Notes: generated by a model not told the origin, from the sequence alone. DNA of 64,000 nt from Prevotella sp. 885 (GCF_002265625.1 NZ_NOVE01000010.1:1-64000); one strand, 5' to 3'. Positions 17,341 to 29,700 are shown, numbered from the stretch's first letter. Numbers and translations: made by a program.

Positions 17341-19187
17341 TTAGAAGTTAGGAGCGTCAACATCCCACCAAAGGCGTGTAGCCTGCTGATCAGGACCACC
17401 GAGTGCGGGCAGACCTGTTGCGTTGAGGTCCTCCTTGGTCTGAGGATCGTCAGTGAACCAAGGCAGACGGCGGATGATGTTCAGACCTGAGCAATACTCA
17501 GCGTTGTCACCCATTGTGAGCGAACCGTCACCATCCTCAGGGTTGAGGACAGGGAAGAGACGGGGATAGCCTGTACGACGAAGGTCAACCCAAGACTCAT
17601 AGCTGTAAGGATAAGAAGCGATGTACTTCTGAGTGATGATCATCTCAAGCTTCTTCTCGTTGTCAAGAGAGTTGTCCCATTTAACCGGAATCTTAGTAAC
17701 GCTCGGCATATCTGGAGTCTCACCAGTCGGATCAACGTAAGTGTAGTCCTTAGCCTTTGTTACGTTCATGTAGTCCTCAAGCATATCCTTGTACTTGATG
17801 TCATCCATGTCGCGGTCCTCAAGGAAAGCATAGCGGATGCCCTCCTCATAGAACTGCTGTGCAGAACCACCCATGTTCCAGCCACGGAGAGCGCCCTCAG
17901 CACGGAGGAAGCAAACCTCAGAAAGCTTCATGAAGTAGCACGGCGGGAAGTGTGAGTTCATGTACTGGTTGTCAAGCTTAGAGAATGAGATATACGAGTT
18001 GGTACCAGCACTCTGACCGATGCCAGGAACAGTACCGTCACGCATACCTACGATTACAGACTCAGCAGGTGTGGTCTTAGGAGCAGAGCCCTTGTTACCG
18101 GTCTTCTCAATAGCCTCAGTGTTCTTCTTGAAGAGGTACTTAACGTACGGGTGGTCAAGGCTCTCGAGCATGCTGCAGAAAGAAGCGCCAAGACGTGAGT
18201 CACCCCACTCTGAAATCTGAACAATAGGATGGTCGAAACCAAGAACAGAAGCATAGAGAGCAAACTCATGTGAGGACTGAGAGATAACACCGTCACGAAC
18301 GCAGCCTCAGCCCATTCCTTAGCTGTCTGAGGCTCCACCTTTGCGAGGTGGATAGCCATACGAAGCTTCAGTGAGTTGGCAAACTCAATCCAAGGCTGCA
18401 AACCCTCTGCTTCATAAAGATCAGCATTCTTAAGCAACGGCAGACGGTTGATGAAGATGTTCTTCACAACCTTGGTCTTATACCACTCTGGACGCTTCTG
18501 GAAGTGCTTGAAAGCAGCTACACAAGAGTCGATGTTAGCCTTTGCGCTGTAGTAGATGGTACGGACATCATCGTATGTAAACGGCGACTCGTCACGGTTC
18601 TTCTTGAAATCGTTGTAAGGCATCGGACCGAACATATCAGCATTCTCTATTGCAGCATAGTTATAGAGCAAGAGATAAGCTGCCTTCAGCTCAGGGATAG
18701 AGTCAAGGTCACCGTTGTTGAGGATGGGAGCGATACAGGTCTTGCAAGAAGAGAAGCCACCGCCAGGACCGCCGTTGAATCCCTTAGAGAGGTGATATGT
18801 AGACTTCAACTCAGCGTTAGAGTAAGGGAAGTCCGAGTGAGGTACGCAGCTGTACTGAACGTAGTTGTCAGGACCAAGGCAGAACTGGAACTGGTATGCA
18901 TGAGCCTCAGGCTTGCCACCTTCCTTACCGCCACGGATGCTGTAGATACCGGTGAGGGCTGTTCCGAGTTGTGAACGGAGACGCTTGTAAGCGTTCTGAT
19001 ACATTTTCTCGGTGATTTCTACATTATAATTGATGCTGTCTGCCTTACCAGTAGAGATGGTAGGAGGTGTGACAACCGTCGTTTCCTTCTGGAACTCGTC
19101 AGACGGAGTGTCGTAGTCAAGACATGACTGCAGACCGAAAGCCGAGAGGACCATGGCAGACATCAGAAATATCTTAGATGTTTTCAT
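17341..19187 (-). pseudogene. SusD-like glycan-binding lipoprotein, broken by one frameshift
   Basis: The start at 19187 gives a lipoprotein signal (MKTSKIFLMSAMVLSAFGLQ then SC, lipobox Cys at 22). The N-terminal ~300 residues (TPR-like SusD helices, for example ELKAAYLLLYNYAAIENADM) read in one frame. Near 18300 the frame is lost after the segment EWAEAAFVTV. Downstream, the frame offset by one carries the rest (VRDGVISQSSHEFALYA, later SWVDLRRTGYPRLFPV and the C-terminal INPRLPW-like region) to the stop at 17341. Restoring one base there would give a continuous ~615-residue SusD homologue. SusD proteins sit on the outer membrane over a SusC transporter and bind glycans. The gene is last in the PUL, 40 bases after SusC. 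The frameshift may be real decay or a base-call error. Confidence 0.88.
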
Positions 19188-19227
19188 ATTCGATTTTTTC
19201 TATTCTTATTATAGATGATGTTGTTTA

Positions 19228-22200
19228 TTAGAAGTTGACGTTCAGAGAGAAACCGAATGAGCGTGAAGAAGGCATGTTGAATACCTCGAATGCGCTAAGA
19301 CCAGTTCCTGTTGAGAGCGACACGTCCGGATCAACGGGAGCATCCTTATAGAGGAAGAAGAGGTTACGCGCGATGAACGACAGGCTCAGGTTCTTGTTTG
19401 CTCCGAAGAGGTCACGGAAGGTATAGCCGAGAGAGAGCTCACGCAGACGGAAGTTGGTTCCGCTGTAGAGGTAACGCTCGATATCCTGAGGTGCCACACC
19501 ACCAACTGACTGATAGTAAGCCGAAACAGGAACAATACGACCGCTGCCGTCGTCAAGCTTGACACCGAGAACATTCTCGCCATAAACTGCGTCAGCGTAA
19601 ATCTTGTTAGCCTCAGCGTTGAGACGAGCGTCTGCAGAGCGCTGTGACAGACCATAACCGTCGAGGAACGACTCAGTCATAGAGAGCACCTTACCGCCGA
19701 TACGTCCGTTGATGAGGAACGACAGTGTGAAGTCCTTATATGAGAAGCTGTTGGTCCAACCCATCTGCCAGTCAGCGTTCATGTTGCCGACATACTTGCC
19801 ATAGGTGTTCTCTGAGTCCATCTGTACACCACCCTGAGAGTTGAGCACATACCAGCCTTCCTTAGCTGTGCCGTTCTTAACGGCAGCATCAGTGGCCTTG
19901 TAACGCTTGAGGTCAGTTACGTACATATCGCCGAACTTACCACCTTCCTTATAGAGCACCTGTACGCCGCCTACATAGCTTGCGATGATGTTCTCCTTGC
20001 CAGTCTTCTCGTCGTAAGCTGTACGGAGAATCTTGTTGCTGTTGTAAGAAACGTTGTAAGAAGTCTTCCAACGGAGGCCCTGTGCGCCGAACTTGAAGTC
20101 GTAGCCTACAGTAGCCTCAACACCCTGGTTGCGGATCTTACAGGTGTTCATCGGGATTGACTTACCTGAAGCGTTGGTACCAACGAGGTAGAGGTTAGAC
20201 ATCGTAGCGTTATAGTATGTAAGGTCGAGGCTGAGTCGGTTGTTGAGGAACAATGACTCGATACCGGTCTCGAATGAAGCGGTCTTCTCAGGACGCGGGT
20301 TCTTGAAGGTAGCCCACTGTGACGGTGTGTAAGCGCCAGTCTCGAGGTTGATGTTCTGCGAACCGTACACCTGGTTAGGAATAGAGTTACCTACCTCTGA
20401 GTAAGAAGCACGATACTTCAAGTAGTTGAACCACTCGGGGAGCTTCACCAATGAGCTGACAATGGCGTTGGCACCAAATCCGAAGTAACCGTAGTGCTCG
20501 GGCGTACCACGATCCTTAAACTGACGGAATGAGCGATACCAGTCCTCACGGTATGATCCGTCGACATAGATTTTGTCCTTCCAGCCAACCTGAGCTGTGA
20601 AGACAGCACCCTTGTTCCAGTCTGAAGACTTGCTCTGTGAAAGAGCGCCAGGACCACCTGCTGATGTTGAGAAGTAGTTGACGAGTGTGCTGAGCTGCTG
20701 GCGGTTTGCATAGTAGTATGTAGCGTTGCCAGAGTCGTAAGAGTGTCCCTCGCCCTTAGTGGTGTGACCTACCCAACCGAGAGTTGCAGAAACATCCCAG
20801 TCGCCGAATGTCTTGTTATAGTTAAGCATGTAGTCGGTGTAGATCTCAGTGGTCTTGCTGTAACCCCACCAGTAACGTCCGTAGTCCTCCATACCTGAAG
20901 GAAGCCATGTTGTAGCATAACGGCGTGCGTCTGTCTCATACTTTGAGAAGTCCATACCGATACGAGCCTGGAAAGAGAGGCCGTCATAGATATCGAGCGT
21001 ACCGGTTACGTTACCGAAGAAGCGGTCTTCCTTGTTCACGCCGTTGTTCTGCTTGAGCAGCCAGTACGGGTTGTTCTGACCATTCTCCTGGTATGCCCAG
21101 TTCTGCTGCGGACCTGTAAGGTCTGCACGGTCAGTTGTCCAAGAATATGTATTGTCGGCGTTCTTCTTGTAGTAGCCAGTCGGCTCGCTGCGCCATGTGC
21201 CTTCAGCGTTGGCGTAGTTGTTACGATAATAGTCCATATCGATGTTGCGGGCAGCCGTATACATGTGGTAAATCGGGTTCATTGCAACACCACCACCAGG
21301 ACGGTTCTTTGTCTTGGTCTGGATGTAGTTCATCGATACGTTAACGCTCAAACGGTCGAAGAACTTGAAGTCCTGACGGAAAGACAGAGTGTGACGGTTG
21401 TATGAGTTCTTAGGAAGCATACCGTCAGAGTGAGAGTTACCGTAAGAGAAGTAGCTGCTCATCTTGTCAGTACCACCTGAAAGTGCGATAGAGTTGTTGG
21501 TCGTTACACCAGTGCGATAGAAGTCGTCGAGGTCGTTCTTAGCATAGTCGCGGAGATGAACATTATTCATCTGACCTGAGAACTTCTCCGAGTTCATAGT
21601 AACGGGCAGACCGAGGTATGACTGACCGTCAGCACCTGTCATCTTATACTGGCTCATCTCAGAAACCTTGGGGCCCAGCTGTAGATACCCACCTTACCGC
21701 TGGTAATGTTGCCCGCATCGTCTCTAACCGGAGTAACAGAAGCGCCGTATACGTTCTGGATGTCCGGAGTGAGGAGCGGGTTGTCGAAGGTTACGTTAGA
21801 AGAAACCGTGATTGCCATCTTGCCCTCACGTCCCTTCTTTGTGGTGATCATGAGCACACCGTTGGCAGCCTCTGAACCGTAGAGGGCAGCAGCGTTGGCA
21901 CCCTTGAGGACGTTGATTGACTCGATGTCGTCAGGGTTGATCATTGAGAGAGCGTCGCCACCCTCAGAAGCACCTACTGCGAGCATTGAGCCGCTACCTA
22001 CCTCACCACGTGTGTTGTTGCTCATAGGCACACCGTCAACTACGATAAGCGGAGTACTCTTACCCATGATTGACTTGTTACCACGGAGGAGGATCTTGGA
22101 AGCACCACCGGCACCACCGGCAGACGGAGTGATGGTCACACCTGATACCTTACCCTCGAGAGAGTTGGCAACGTTGGGGTCCTGTACGCGGTTGAGGTCA

Positions 22201-22658
22201 GAAGCCTTAACCTGCTGTGTTGAATATGTAAGAGAGGTTTCCTTACGCTTAATACCCATGGCGGTAACAACGACCTCCTTAAGCACTGAGCTTTCGTCAG
22301 CCATCTTAACGTCTACGTTAGTACGACCAGCGATCTTAACCTCCTGTGCAGTATAGCCGATGTAAGAGAATACGAGTGTTGCGTTCTTGTCCTTTACATT
22401 GATCTTGTAGTTACCGTCGATATCGGTAACGACACCGAGACCAGTGGCACCCTTTACAACTACGCTAACGCCAATGAGGGGTTCGCCAGTAGCGTCAGTA
22501 ACGCAACCCTGCACCAGATTCTCATTTGCCTGAATCAAAGCGTTGGGAGCGGTTGTTCCTGCAGCAGAAGCATACTGAGCCGGCACACCTGCTGCGAGCA
22601 GGGCGGCGAAAGCAGCCTTCAAGAACATCTGTCCTTTTTCGTTGGAATTGTTGTTCAT
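19228..22658 (-). pseudogene. SusC/RagA-like TonB-dependent outer-membrane transporter, broken by one frameshift
   Basis: The 5' part (22658 to about 21670, 334 codons) has a signal peptide, a CarboxypepD_reg-like domain (VTDATGEPLIGVSVVVKG, about 52-125), the LKEVVVTAMG TonB-box region and a plug ending in VLKGANAAALYGSEAANGVL. It runs off frame at YSWAPRFLR. The 3' part (from about 21668 to 19228, about 810 codons) is the beta-barrel, ending in SFGFSLNVNF with a C-terminal Phe. Restoring one base in the run GGGGCCC (21670-21676) recreates the usual SusC sequence YSWGPKVSEM. SusC imports oligosaccharides with energy from TonB. It is paired with the SusD gene 40 bases downstream. Confidence 0.9.
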
Positions 22659-22706
22659 TGTTTTGATTTGATTTAAAATGGAAAAGTTATAGCTGTTTTC
22701 TATAAT

Positions 22707-22758
22707 GCGAGTCGGCGGCTCAAATAAAAAGAAAAATTTTACTGAACTACCGACTCGC
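22707..22758 (-). other. Intergenic hairpin between GH85 gene and SusC
   Basis: GCGAGTCGG (22707-22715) pairs perfectly with CCGACTCGC (22750-22758). There is no T run on the minus strand, so it looks more like an mRNA processing or stability element or a leaky terminator that sets GH85:SusC ratios. No convincing promoter for SusC is visible in the 167-bp gap. Confidence 0.55.
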
Positions 22759-22825
22759 CTTTTCGTTGTTGATTATTTATTCTTTCTTAGTGGTATACAT
22801 TAAAGAAATAGCCTGAGTCTGCGGC

Positions 22826-25800
22826 TTACTTCTTAACCACGTTTACGGCCTTGTAGAGCTTGCCGTCCTTCATTACCTGAACTACGTAGAGGCCCTTACC
22901 ACCTGTTACTGCCACGTTGACAGCCTCACCAGCGCCAGCGTTGAATGAGTTGGTCTGGAGGAGTGCGCCGCTTGCGCTTACGATGTTGATGGTGTAAGCA
23001 CCACCCTCTGCGAAGCGGAAGTTAACGCTCTCTACGAACGGATTCGGATAAACTGAGAACTGAGCGTCGCGGTCTACACCGTTGATAGCTGTAGGCTCAG
23101 TAATCTCGATTGCGTCGTCAACCATCTTAGATGACTCGCCCCAGAAGTTGGTGAGCTGTACGCCTGCCTCGTAAGATCCCTCACGAGCGTAAGTGATGAC
23201 AGCAGCCTTGTCTGTCTCAGAAGAGATACGTGCACCTGCGAGGAGCCACTTGCGGTCTGTCTTAACCTCGAGTGTACCCGGGATGCCTGGATAACCGGTG
23301 AGGTTGTTGTCAGAAGCCACCTTCTTATAAGCAGCGCTGGCTGTGTTCTCACCGCCACTGCCGTCCATGAACACCATCTTGGCAACATACTCAGCACCTG
23401 CGTGACCGTGGTTAGCGAATGTAGAGTCTGCCTTATTGTAATCCTCGAAGGTGTAGTAGCCCTGGAGACCCTCGGGCACTGAGCCGTCAGCGAATCCCTT
23501 CATGGCTGCCTTCACCTCGTCGTCAGTAAGAGGCTTGTTCCAAACCTGAACCTCGTCGATGGTTGCGTTAAGACCTGCCTTGTAAACGCCACCGCCACCG
23601 ATGAAGATGTTTGCAGTGGTCCATCTGTCGATACGGCTGTCAGGATTGTCCTCACGGCGTGTTGAGTTTGCGAAGTTGTTAGGACCAGCTACGCACTTGC
23701 CGTTGAAGTAGATCTTCTGCTGGCAGTCAGCACCCTGAGTAACGCAGATGTGGTTCCAAACGCCAGGATTGAGGCTGTAGCCTGTGGTCATCATCGACTC
23801 TCTCGGGCTATCGTGACCTGTCCAACCCATTGTGTTGAACGAAACCTCGTTGGCTGCGTGATCCTGACGGCACTCGTTCTGACCAGCGGGGATAGCCGGA
23901 CGAACCTGTACCCAGAGGTCACCCCAGTTATTGTGGGGCCACTTGTCGGCAACAGTGTTCTTGTTGATGAGGTTTGTACCCTGCTTGTCGTGTGCATAGT
24001 TGTCCACCTTCACCCAAAGAGCGTATGAATAAGACATGCCCTGCTGGATTTCGCCAGGAATCATGAGCATGTTGGGGTCCTTCACCTGAACACCGCGTGA
24101 CACCTTACCCTCGCCGTCGCGAGATGTGTAAGAGATATTGAGAGCCTCAGAGGTCTCAGCCTTGGTCTTGTCGACGCTTACAGTGTTGACAACGGGAACA
24201 GCACCAGTCTCCTCGGGAGATACGTGAATCTTACCACGGAGTACCTGCTCTACGCCCTTTGAGTCAACGATTGTAACGTCGTATACGCCAAGTTCGTCGA
24301 TGGCAAGCTCGAACGACTTAACGTTCTCAGCAGTCTTAACCACCTTGGCAGTCTCAGCGTTTGTAACCTTCCAAGACTGTGCGGGATCTGCCATTGCGTC
24401 CTCCAGACCTACGGTGAATGTCTCACCCGGCTTTACAACCTGACGGTCGAGAACCACCTCGCTTGACGGAGTGTCGTATGCTATCTCCTTGTAGTCGCTC
24501 CAAGAGATGTCGCTCTTCTTGATTCCGTCCGGCGAAACGGCACGTACACCGAAGCGGCACTCGCGACCCTCGAAACCGCTCTTGATAGGAGCGTCAATCA
24601 CGTAGGCAGCCCATGATGTGGTGGCTGTGAGATACTGAGCCTCCTGATCCTTCTGCTGCATCCAGATTTCGTAGTACCATGTGTCAACCTCGTCGTTGTA
24701 AGTCTTAACGCCGCCTGTCTCCTCCTTGGCTGCATAACGCATCTTGAAGTCAACAGTGCTACCCTTACCACGAAGAACCTCCACCTCCTTAACCTCAGGA
24801 GCTACCGGAGCGAAGTTCTGCTGCGGGTTGCGGACTGCGAGCTCGCCAACGAGCATCGAGTAGTCAGCAGCTGTATTCTCGGTTGTGATACCAATGAGGG
24901 CGATGTTGTCGCCTGACTTGATACCGAGCTTGTCGAGAGTTGTGGTGAATGTTGTCCACTCGCCGAACTTCTCAGCTGCAGGGATGTCTATTTCCTTATA
25001 TGATGTAACATTGTCCTTGAGAGCAACGAAGAGCTTGGCGTGTGTGTCAAGTTCGTTATTCATCTTGTATGTTACAGAGATGTTGTATGTAGGCTCTACT
25101 GTGAGAGATGTGCGATAGAGCTTTACACGTGAAAGATCTGTAGCGCCGCTCAGACGGAGGCAAGAGCCACCCCAGTAAGCGTCGTCCCATGTAAGCTCTG
25201 CGTTAACGAGACCTGATGTAGGAGCCTGCTCAGCTGCATTTACCACCCACCAACGCCATGTAGGAAGAATGTCCTGTGTGTTGAGGTTATGCCACTTGTG
25301 GTCGAATGTCACCTTACCCTCGCTGCGGAACTTCAGACCGTTACCGAGGTTGAAGCGTGATACGAACGGAACTGCCTGGATGGTAGACTTGGCTGTATTG
25401 AAGCGAGCCACACCATGGAAGTTGTTCTTCAGGCTTGCGTTTGCAAGTGTTGTAGTACCGTTTACTGCGGGTACGTTAGCCGGGTTGCGGTTAGCACCTG
25501 AGAAGATAAGTTCCTGCTTCTCGAGGTATGCCTTCTGGATGGCTACGTCAGATGTACCGTAGTCGGTAGCACTCTGATGGATAAGGCCCTGTGAGTGAGC
25601 GCCCCAGAAACCGATGGATGCCTTTACGCCCTCGAGGTTACGCCAGTCGGCGTTGTAGAAGTTTGAAAGGTCGCGGCCCTGGATGTCGAAGCCCTTATAG
25701 TAGTCGTACGGGTCGCGACCCATCGACTCAGCATAAGCGGCAGAGTTCTGAAGCGTACCCTTGCCGGTGTTGTAGTTAGAGAACATCATGTCAGTAACCA

Positions 25801-26614
25801 CATGACCGGCAGCACCGAACATTCCCTTGTTGTGACTGCCAAGACCCTGGTCGAAGGTGATAGCACCGTTGTCGTTGGTACCGTCATACCAGTGAAGCTG
25901 GAATGCCCAGCCTATTTCCTCTGCCTTCTTGTGACATTCAGCGATGAACTCCTGGAACTCTGACATTGTGTCGTAGTCAGAACCGAACTCTGAGTTTACG
26001 CCAATGCCGTCAATGCCGTAGTACTTGAGCAGACGAACGAAACGGTCAACGTTCTTGAAGTTGTCATTATCGTCACGCTCTGTCAGCTTAGTGAAAATCT
26101 TTGAATAGATGTTGCCACCGTCAAGATAAACGGAAGCTGCCCAAGGAATTGAGAGCACACAACCCACCTTTACACCGTTCTTGTGAGCAACGTCAGACAG
26201 ACCTGCAGTCACGCGGAACCAAGGAGCTGTCCAGTTGCCGTGGATGTCGAGGTAAGACCACATTGAGAAGTTGTCACCTTCGAAGCAGTAGCGGGGAAGA
26301 GCCTTCCAAGAAGAGGTAGGATCGTCCAGCGGAGTCCAGAGACAGAACTTACGCTTCGGGTCTGCCACGTTGTTGGCCTGATAAACGTTGTCGGTGATGC
26401 GCTTCAAAGGACGTACACGAGAGATATAGAACTCGTCGTCGATACGGCTTACACCTATGGGCTGATTGCCCGGTTCCCAAGTCTCCAAGTTAGCGAGAAT
26501 GTCGCTGAAGTTGGTGTCCTTGATATCGAGCGGATGAGTCGGTGTACGCTGGGCATAACCCATGGCTACACAGAGCATTGCTGACGCAAGGAGCAAATTT
26601 CTCTTATTCGTCAT
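22826..26614 (-). CDS. Secreted GH85-like endo-beta-N-acetylglucosaminidase with LamG domain and T9SS tail
   Basis: 1262 aa. Signal peptide about 1-21 (ends GYAQ). The catalytic barrel covers about 50-440. It holds the GH85 active-site pattern GIDGIGVNSEF with Asn207 (which stabilises the oxazoline in known GH85) and Glu209 (acid/base), followed by LHWYDGTNDNG at 240-250 and DQGLGSHN. A carbohydrate-binding/jelly-roll-like segment follows, then Fn3-like parts, a LamG/ConA-like domain at about 850-1080 (FNGKCVAG, IDEVQVWNKPLTDDEV), and a sorting tail (FSVYPNPF...GLYVVQVMKDGKLYKAVNVVKK). Known GH85 enzymes cut the chitobiose core of N-glycans, releasing the glycan from protein. The tail implies type IX export to the surface. 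It is a close paralogue of the next gene upstream. Confidence 0.85.
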   Translation of the reverse strand: MTNKRNLLLASAMLCVAMGYAQRTPTHPLDIKDTNFSDILANLETWEPGNQPIGVSRIDDEFYISRVRPLKRITDNVYQANNVADPKRKFCLWTPLDDPTSSWKALPRYCFEGDNFSMWSYLDIHGNWTAPWFRVTAGLSDVAHKNGVKVGCVLSIPWAASVYLDGGNIYSKIFTKLTERDDNDNFKNVDRFVRLLKYYGIDGIGVNSEFGSDYDTMSEFQEFIAECHKKAEEIGWAFQLHWYDGTNDNGAITFDQGLGSHNKGMFGAAGHVVTDMMFSNYNTGKGTLQNSAAYAESMGRDPYDYYKGFDIQGRDLSNFYNADWRNLEGVKASIGFWGAHSQGLIHQSATDYGTSDVAIQKAYLEKQELIFSGANRNPANVPAVNGTTTLANASLKNNFHGVARFNTAKSTIQAVPFVSRFNLGNGLKFRSEGKVTFDHKWHNLNTQDILPTWRWWVVNAAEQAPTSGLVNAELTWDDAYWGGSCLRLSGATDLSRVKLYRTSLTVEPTYNISVTYKMNNELDTHAKLFVALKDNVTSYKEIDIPAAEKFGEWTTFTTTLDKLGIKSGDNIALIGITTENTAADYSMLVGELAVRNPQQNFAPVAPEVKEVEVLRGKGSTVDFKMRYAAKEETGGVKTYNDEVDTWYYEIWMQQKDQEAQYLTATTSWAAYVIDAPIKSGFEGRECRFGVRAVSPDGIKKSDISWSDYKEIAYDTPSSEVVLDRQVVKPGETFTVGLEDAMADPAQSWKVTNAETAKVVKTAENVKSFELAIDELGVYDVTIVDSKGVEQVLRGKIHVSPEETGAVPVVNTVSVDKTKAETSEALNISYTSRDGEGKVSRGVQVKDPNMLMIPGEIQQGMSYSYALWVKVDNYAHDKQGTNLINKNTVADKWPHNNWGDLWVQVRPAIPAGQNECRQDHAANEVSFNTMGWTGHDSPRESMMTTGYSLNPGVWNHICVTQGADCQQKIYFNGKCVAGPNNFANSTRREDNPDSRIDRWTTANIFIGGGGVYKAGLNATIDEVQVWNKPLTDDEVKAAMKGFADGSVPEGLQGYYTFEDYNKADSTFANHGHAGAEYVAKMVFMDGSGGENTASAAYKKVASDNNLTGYPGIPGTLEVKTDRKWLLAGARISSETDKAAVITYAREGSYEAGVQLTNFWGESSKMVDDAIEITEPTAINGVDRDAQFSVYPNPFVESVNFRFAEGGAYTINIVSASGALLQTNSFNAGAGEAVNVAVTGGKGLYVVQVMKDGKLYKAVNVVKK

Positions 26615-26680
26615 AAATAATACAGATAGAGGTTTTAGATAAAAAAAATAGTTAGATGATTTCTGAGTAGTTGATGGAAA

Positions 26681-26737
26681 GCAGAATGCGGTAAGCCATG
26701 CCGGCTGCAGAGAGCCGGCTGGCGTACCTCATTCTGC
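26681..26737 (-). other. Long imperfect hairpin between the two GH85 genes
   Basis: GCAGAATG (26681-26688) pairs with CATTCTGC (26730-26737). GGTA/TACC, GCC/GGC and a perfect GCCGGCT/AGCCGGC inner stem continue it to a 6-base loop (GCAGAG). The stem is very stable, but only a weak T tract follows on the minus strand, so it may be a partial terminator or a processing/stabilising hairpin in the PUL transcript. Confidence 0.7.
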
Positions 26738-26772
26738 ATTTATATGACAAATTGTCAATAGTGATGCCTATA

Positions 26773-29700
26773 TTACTTTCTGATAAGCTTCATAGTGCGA
26801 ACCACCTTGCCGTCCTTCTTGACGGTGAGGATGTAAGCACCTGCATTAGCGAGGCGAACCTGCATGTTGCCGCCAGCTGCGATTGCAGCAGCCTTGCGAG
26901 CCTGAGCCTGTCCAGCCACGTTAACAATCTGAACGTCATAGTTGCCTGCCTCAGCAAACTCTACGATAACGTCCTCGCCTACTGTGTAAGCCTTCAGCTC
27001 TCCGTTGCCGAGCTGGTCGATGCCAGTGCCGCTGCCGATTGTGATGGCAGAGAATACGCGCTGGTCCTTACCGAGTGAGTTAGAAAGTGTCAGAGTTACG
27101 TTGCGAACGCCTTCCTTCTCGTAAGAAAGAACTGCCTTACCCTCTGTGTCGTTACCTGACTGAGAGATGATGTCAGCCTTAGGAGCACTCCATGTCGGAA
27201 CTGTCTCCACCTGGTAAGCTGTACCAGTGATGAACGGACAGCCTGAGGTGTACTTAGGAGCAACCCATACGAACTCGCCCTGACCCTCGTCACCTGTCGG
27301 AGTGTAAGCGTGGAGACCAGCCTGAACACCCTTCTTCTGACCTACAGAAGCGAATGTGAAGTCGTCGTTGGCAGCCTTCTCGTTGTCCCAGAATGCGATG
27401 ATGCCTGCAGGAACATTGTTAGAGTCGATAGTACCCATAGTGGTCTGTACCTCATCAGCTGTAAGAGCGTGATCCCAAATCTGGAGGTTGTCAATAGCAC
27501 CCTTGATACCGCTACGGAATGCAGCGTCACCACCTACAGCAAGTACCTGCATATCTGTGATGTTGTAAGGATTCTCCTGGTAGCCCGGGTCGCCTGTCTT
27601 GTCACCAGTGTTAGTACGCTTCCAAGAAACAATCTCCTGCTTCTTGCCATTAACGTAGAAGTCACCGCGAAGACCACCTTCTGCATTGTAGTCGAATACG
27701 TGAGTAATGTGTACCCATGTACCTACCGGCAGTTTGGTGTTACCATAATTATACTGGATCTCGTTGTTGCTGGTTTTGTCAGCACCACGCCATGTGTATG
27801 AGTTGACAACACCCTCCTGGTTGATGTTTACCCAAATCCAACCCCAGTCAGTCTTAGGCCATGCATCAGTCTTGTTTGCTACAGAGAAGAGCTGTGTATC
27901 ACCCTCTGCAAGCTCGTTGATCTTCAGCCAGTAAGATACAGAGAACGACTTAGCGCCTGTGATTCCGAGGTCAGAACACTTGGCACCGTAACGATACTCC
28001 TGGAGGTCAACACCCTGTGAACTTGCACCGTTAGCCTCGCGAGCGGTGTACTTCATTGTCACCTGATCGCCAACCTTGATAGAGATAGGCTCCTCGCTGT
28101 CGTTAGCTGTGAGAGTATAGATTTCAGGCAGAGCACCTACGCTCTTGTCTGTAATCTGAACATATCCCGGATACTCGCGTACCTTCTCAATACCACTTAC
28201 GTCGCCAGTGAGCTTCAGTGTGTAAGAACCGATATTCTCAAGGCCGTTCTCCACAGTAACGGTCTTGCCGTTGCCAGAGTATACTGAGTTGCCTTCCTCG
28301 TCAAGGAGCTCCCATGCAGCGTCCTTGTGCTCAGGATCCACATAGCCCATAGTGAACTTCTCACCCGGCTTGATAGTGGTCTTGTCAATCTGTATGTCGT
28401 CGCTGAGTGTGTATGAAGTCGGAGTGTTATACTCTGTCCAAGCAATCTGCGACTCTGACTTCTGGTCAAGGGCTACGGCAGAAACACCGAGGCGAACCTT
28501 AGCAGCCTTGTTTGTTACTGGGATAGAGAAGAACATACCAGCCCATGAAGTTGTTGTTCCGCAGAGAACCGGCTCCTGACCCTCTTCCTGAGCATAGAGC
28601 TTGAAGTAAGAGGTCTTTACGTCGATGTTGTAGCAAGGCTCGTCCACTGCCTTGTTGTTCTCCATGTTCCAGATGAGCTTGGCATCCATACCGGCATAGC
28701 TGTTATAGAGCATATCGCTGCTTGTGATGACAGGAGCAGCAGGAGCAGCTGAAGTGCCACGAACGATAGAGAACTCACCGAGGAGAAGGCTCAGGTTCTT
28801 GGCGTTCTTGAAGTGGAGAGCTACGAGAGCGAGGTCCTTGCTGTCGAAGTCAGTGCCAACGACAAACTTCTTCTCAATCCACTCCTCGTCGTCTGCCTTC
28901 TGAGAAGTCTTGAGGACGTTGTATGCTGTTGCAGATGTCTCGCTGCCCTTTGCAGAGAGCAAGAGGTCGATGTCTGAAGTACCACCTGCGAGCTTATACT
29001 TGAATGTGATGACGTCACCAGCCTTGAGAGCATACTCTGTCTTGAAGAGGTGGAGATACTCGTCAGCTGTAGAACCGGTAAGACGGATGGTAGAGCCACC
29101 GAAGTAAGCGTCGTCCCATGTAAAGTTAGCGTCAAGTCCGTTCTCAGGAACGTCAGTAGCCTTGTTGCCGAGCAGCTTGCTTGCGAACCACCAGCGCCAT
29201 GTCGGGAGGTAGTCCTGCATACCTACGTTATACCAAGAGTTGTTGTTCTGACGCTTACCCTCGAGGTTGAAGTACTTACCGTTACCGAGGTTGAAGTATG
29301 TGATGAACGGCTCCTCAGAGAGGTTCCAGCTGAGGGCTGAACGTGCTGTCATGAACGTAGACATACCGTGCCAAGCGAAGTTGTCAGCGTTGCAAGCGTG
29401 ACGGTCTACGATAGACGGACAGTTAGCCGGGTTGCGGGTACCGCCGGTGAAGTAGCGCTCGATACGCTGGAGGTATGTGTTCTGCTTAACGTCGGGGTTA
29501 GAGCCCTTCTCACCACGGCTCTCCCAGAACATATTGTTGGAGTGAGCACCCCAGAGACCGATAGAGAGACGACGTGAAGGAAGGTATGACCAGCAAGTGC
29601 CTCGCGGCTCACCGCCCTGCATGTTTACACCGCAGTAGAGGTCGAGCGGATCACGACCCATTTCCTCAGCCTTTGTCACCGACTTATCCATAAGATATGT

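Noticed and set aside
17090..17344. 84-codon ORF rich in MSKKHVYMS-type peptides
   Set aside because: It is a direct translation of the CATGTCT minisatellite with no promoter, no family resemblance and a low-complexity sequence.
21666..21680. Programmed frameshift in SusC
   Set aside because: SusC genes are not known to use recoding, there is no slippery heptamer with a downstream pseudoknot, and a single added base restores the standard family sequence.
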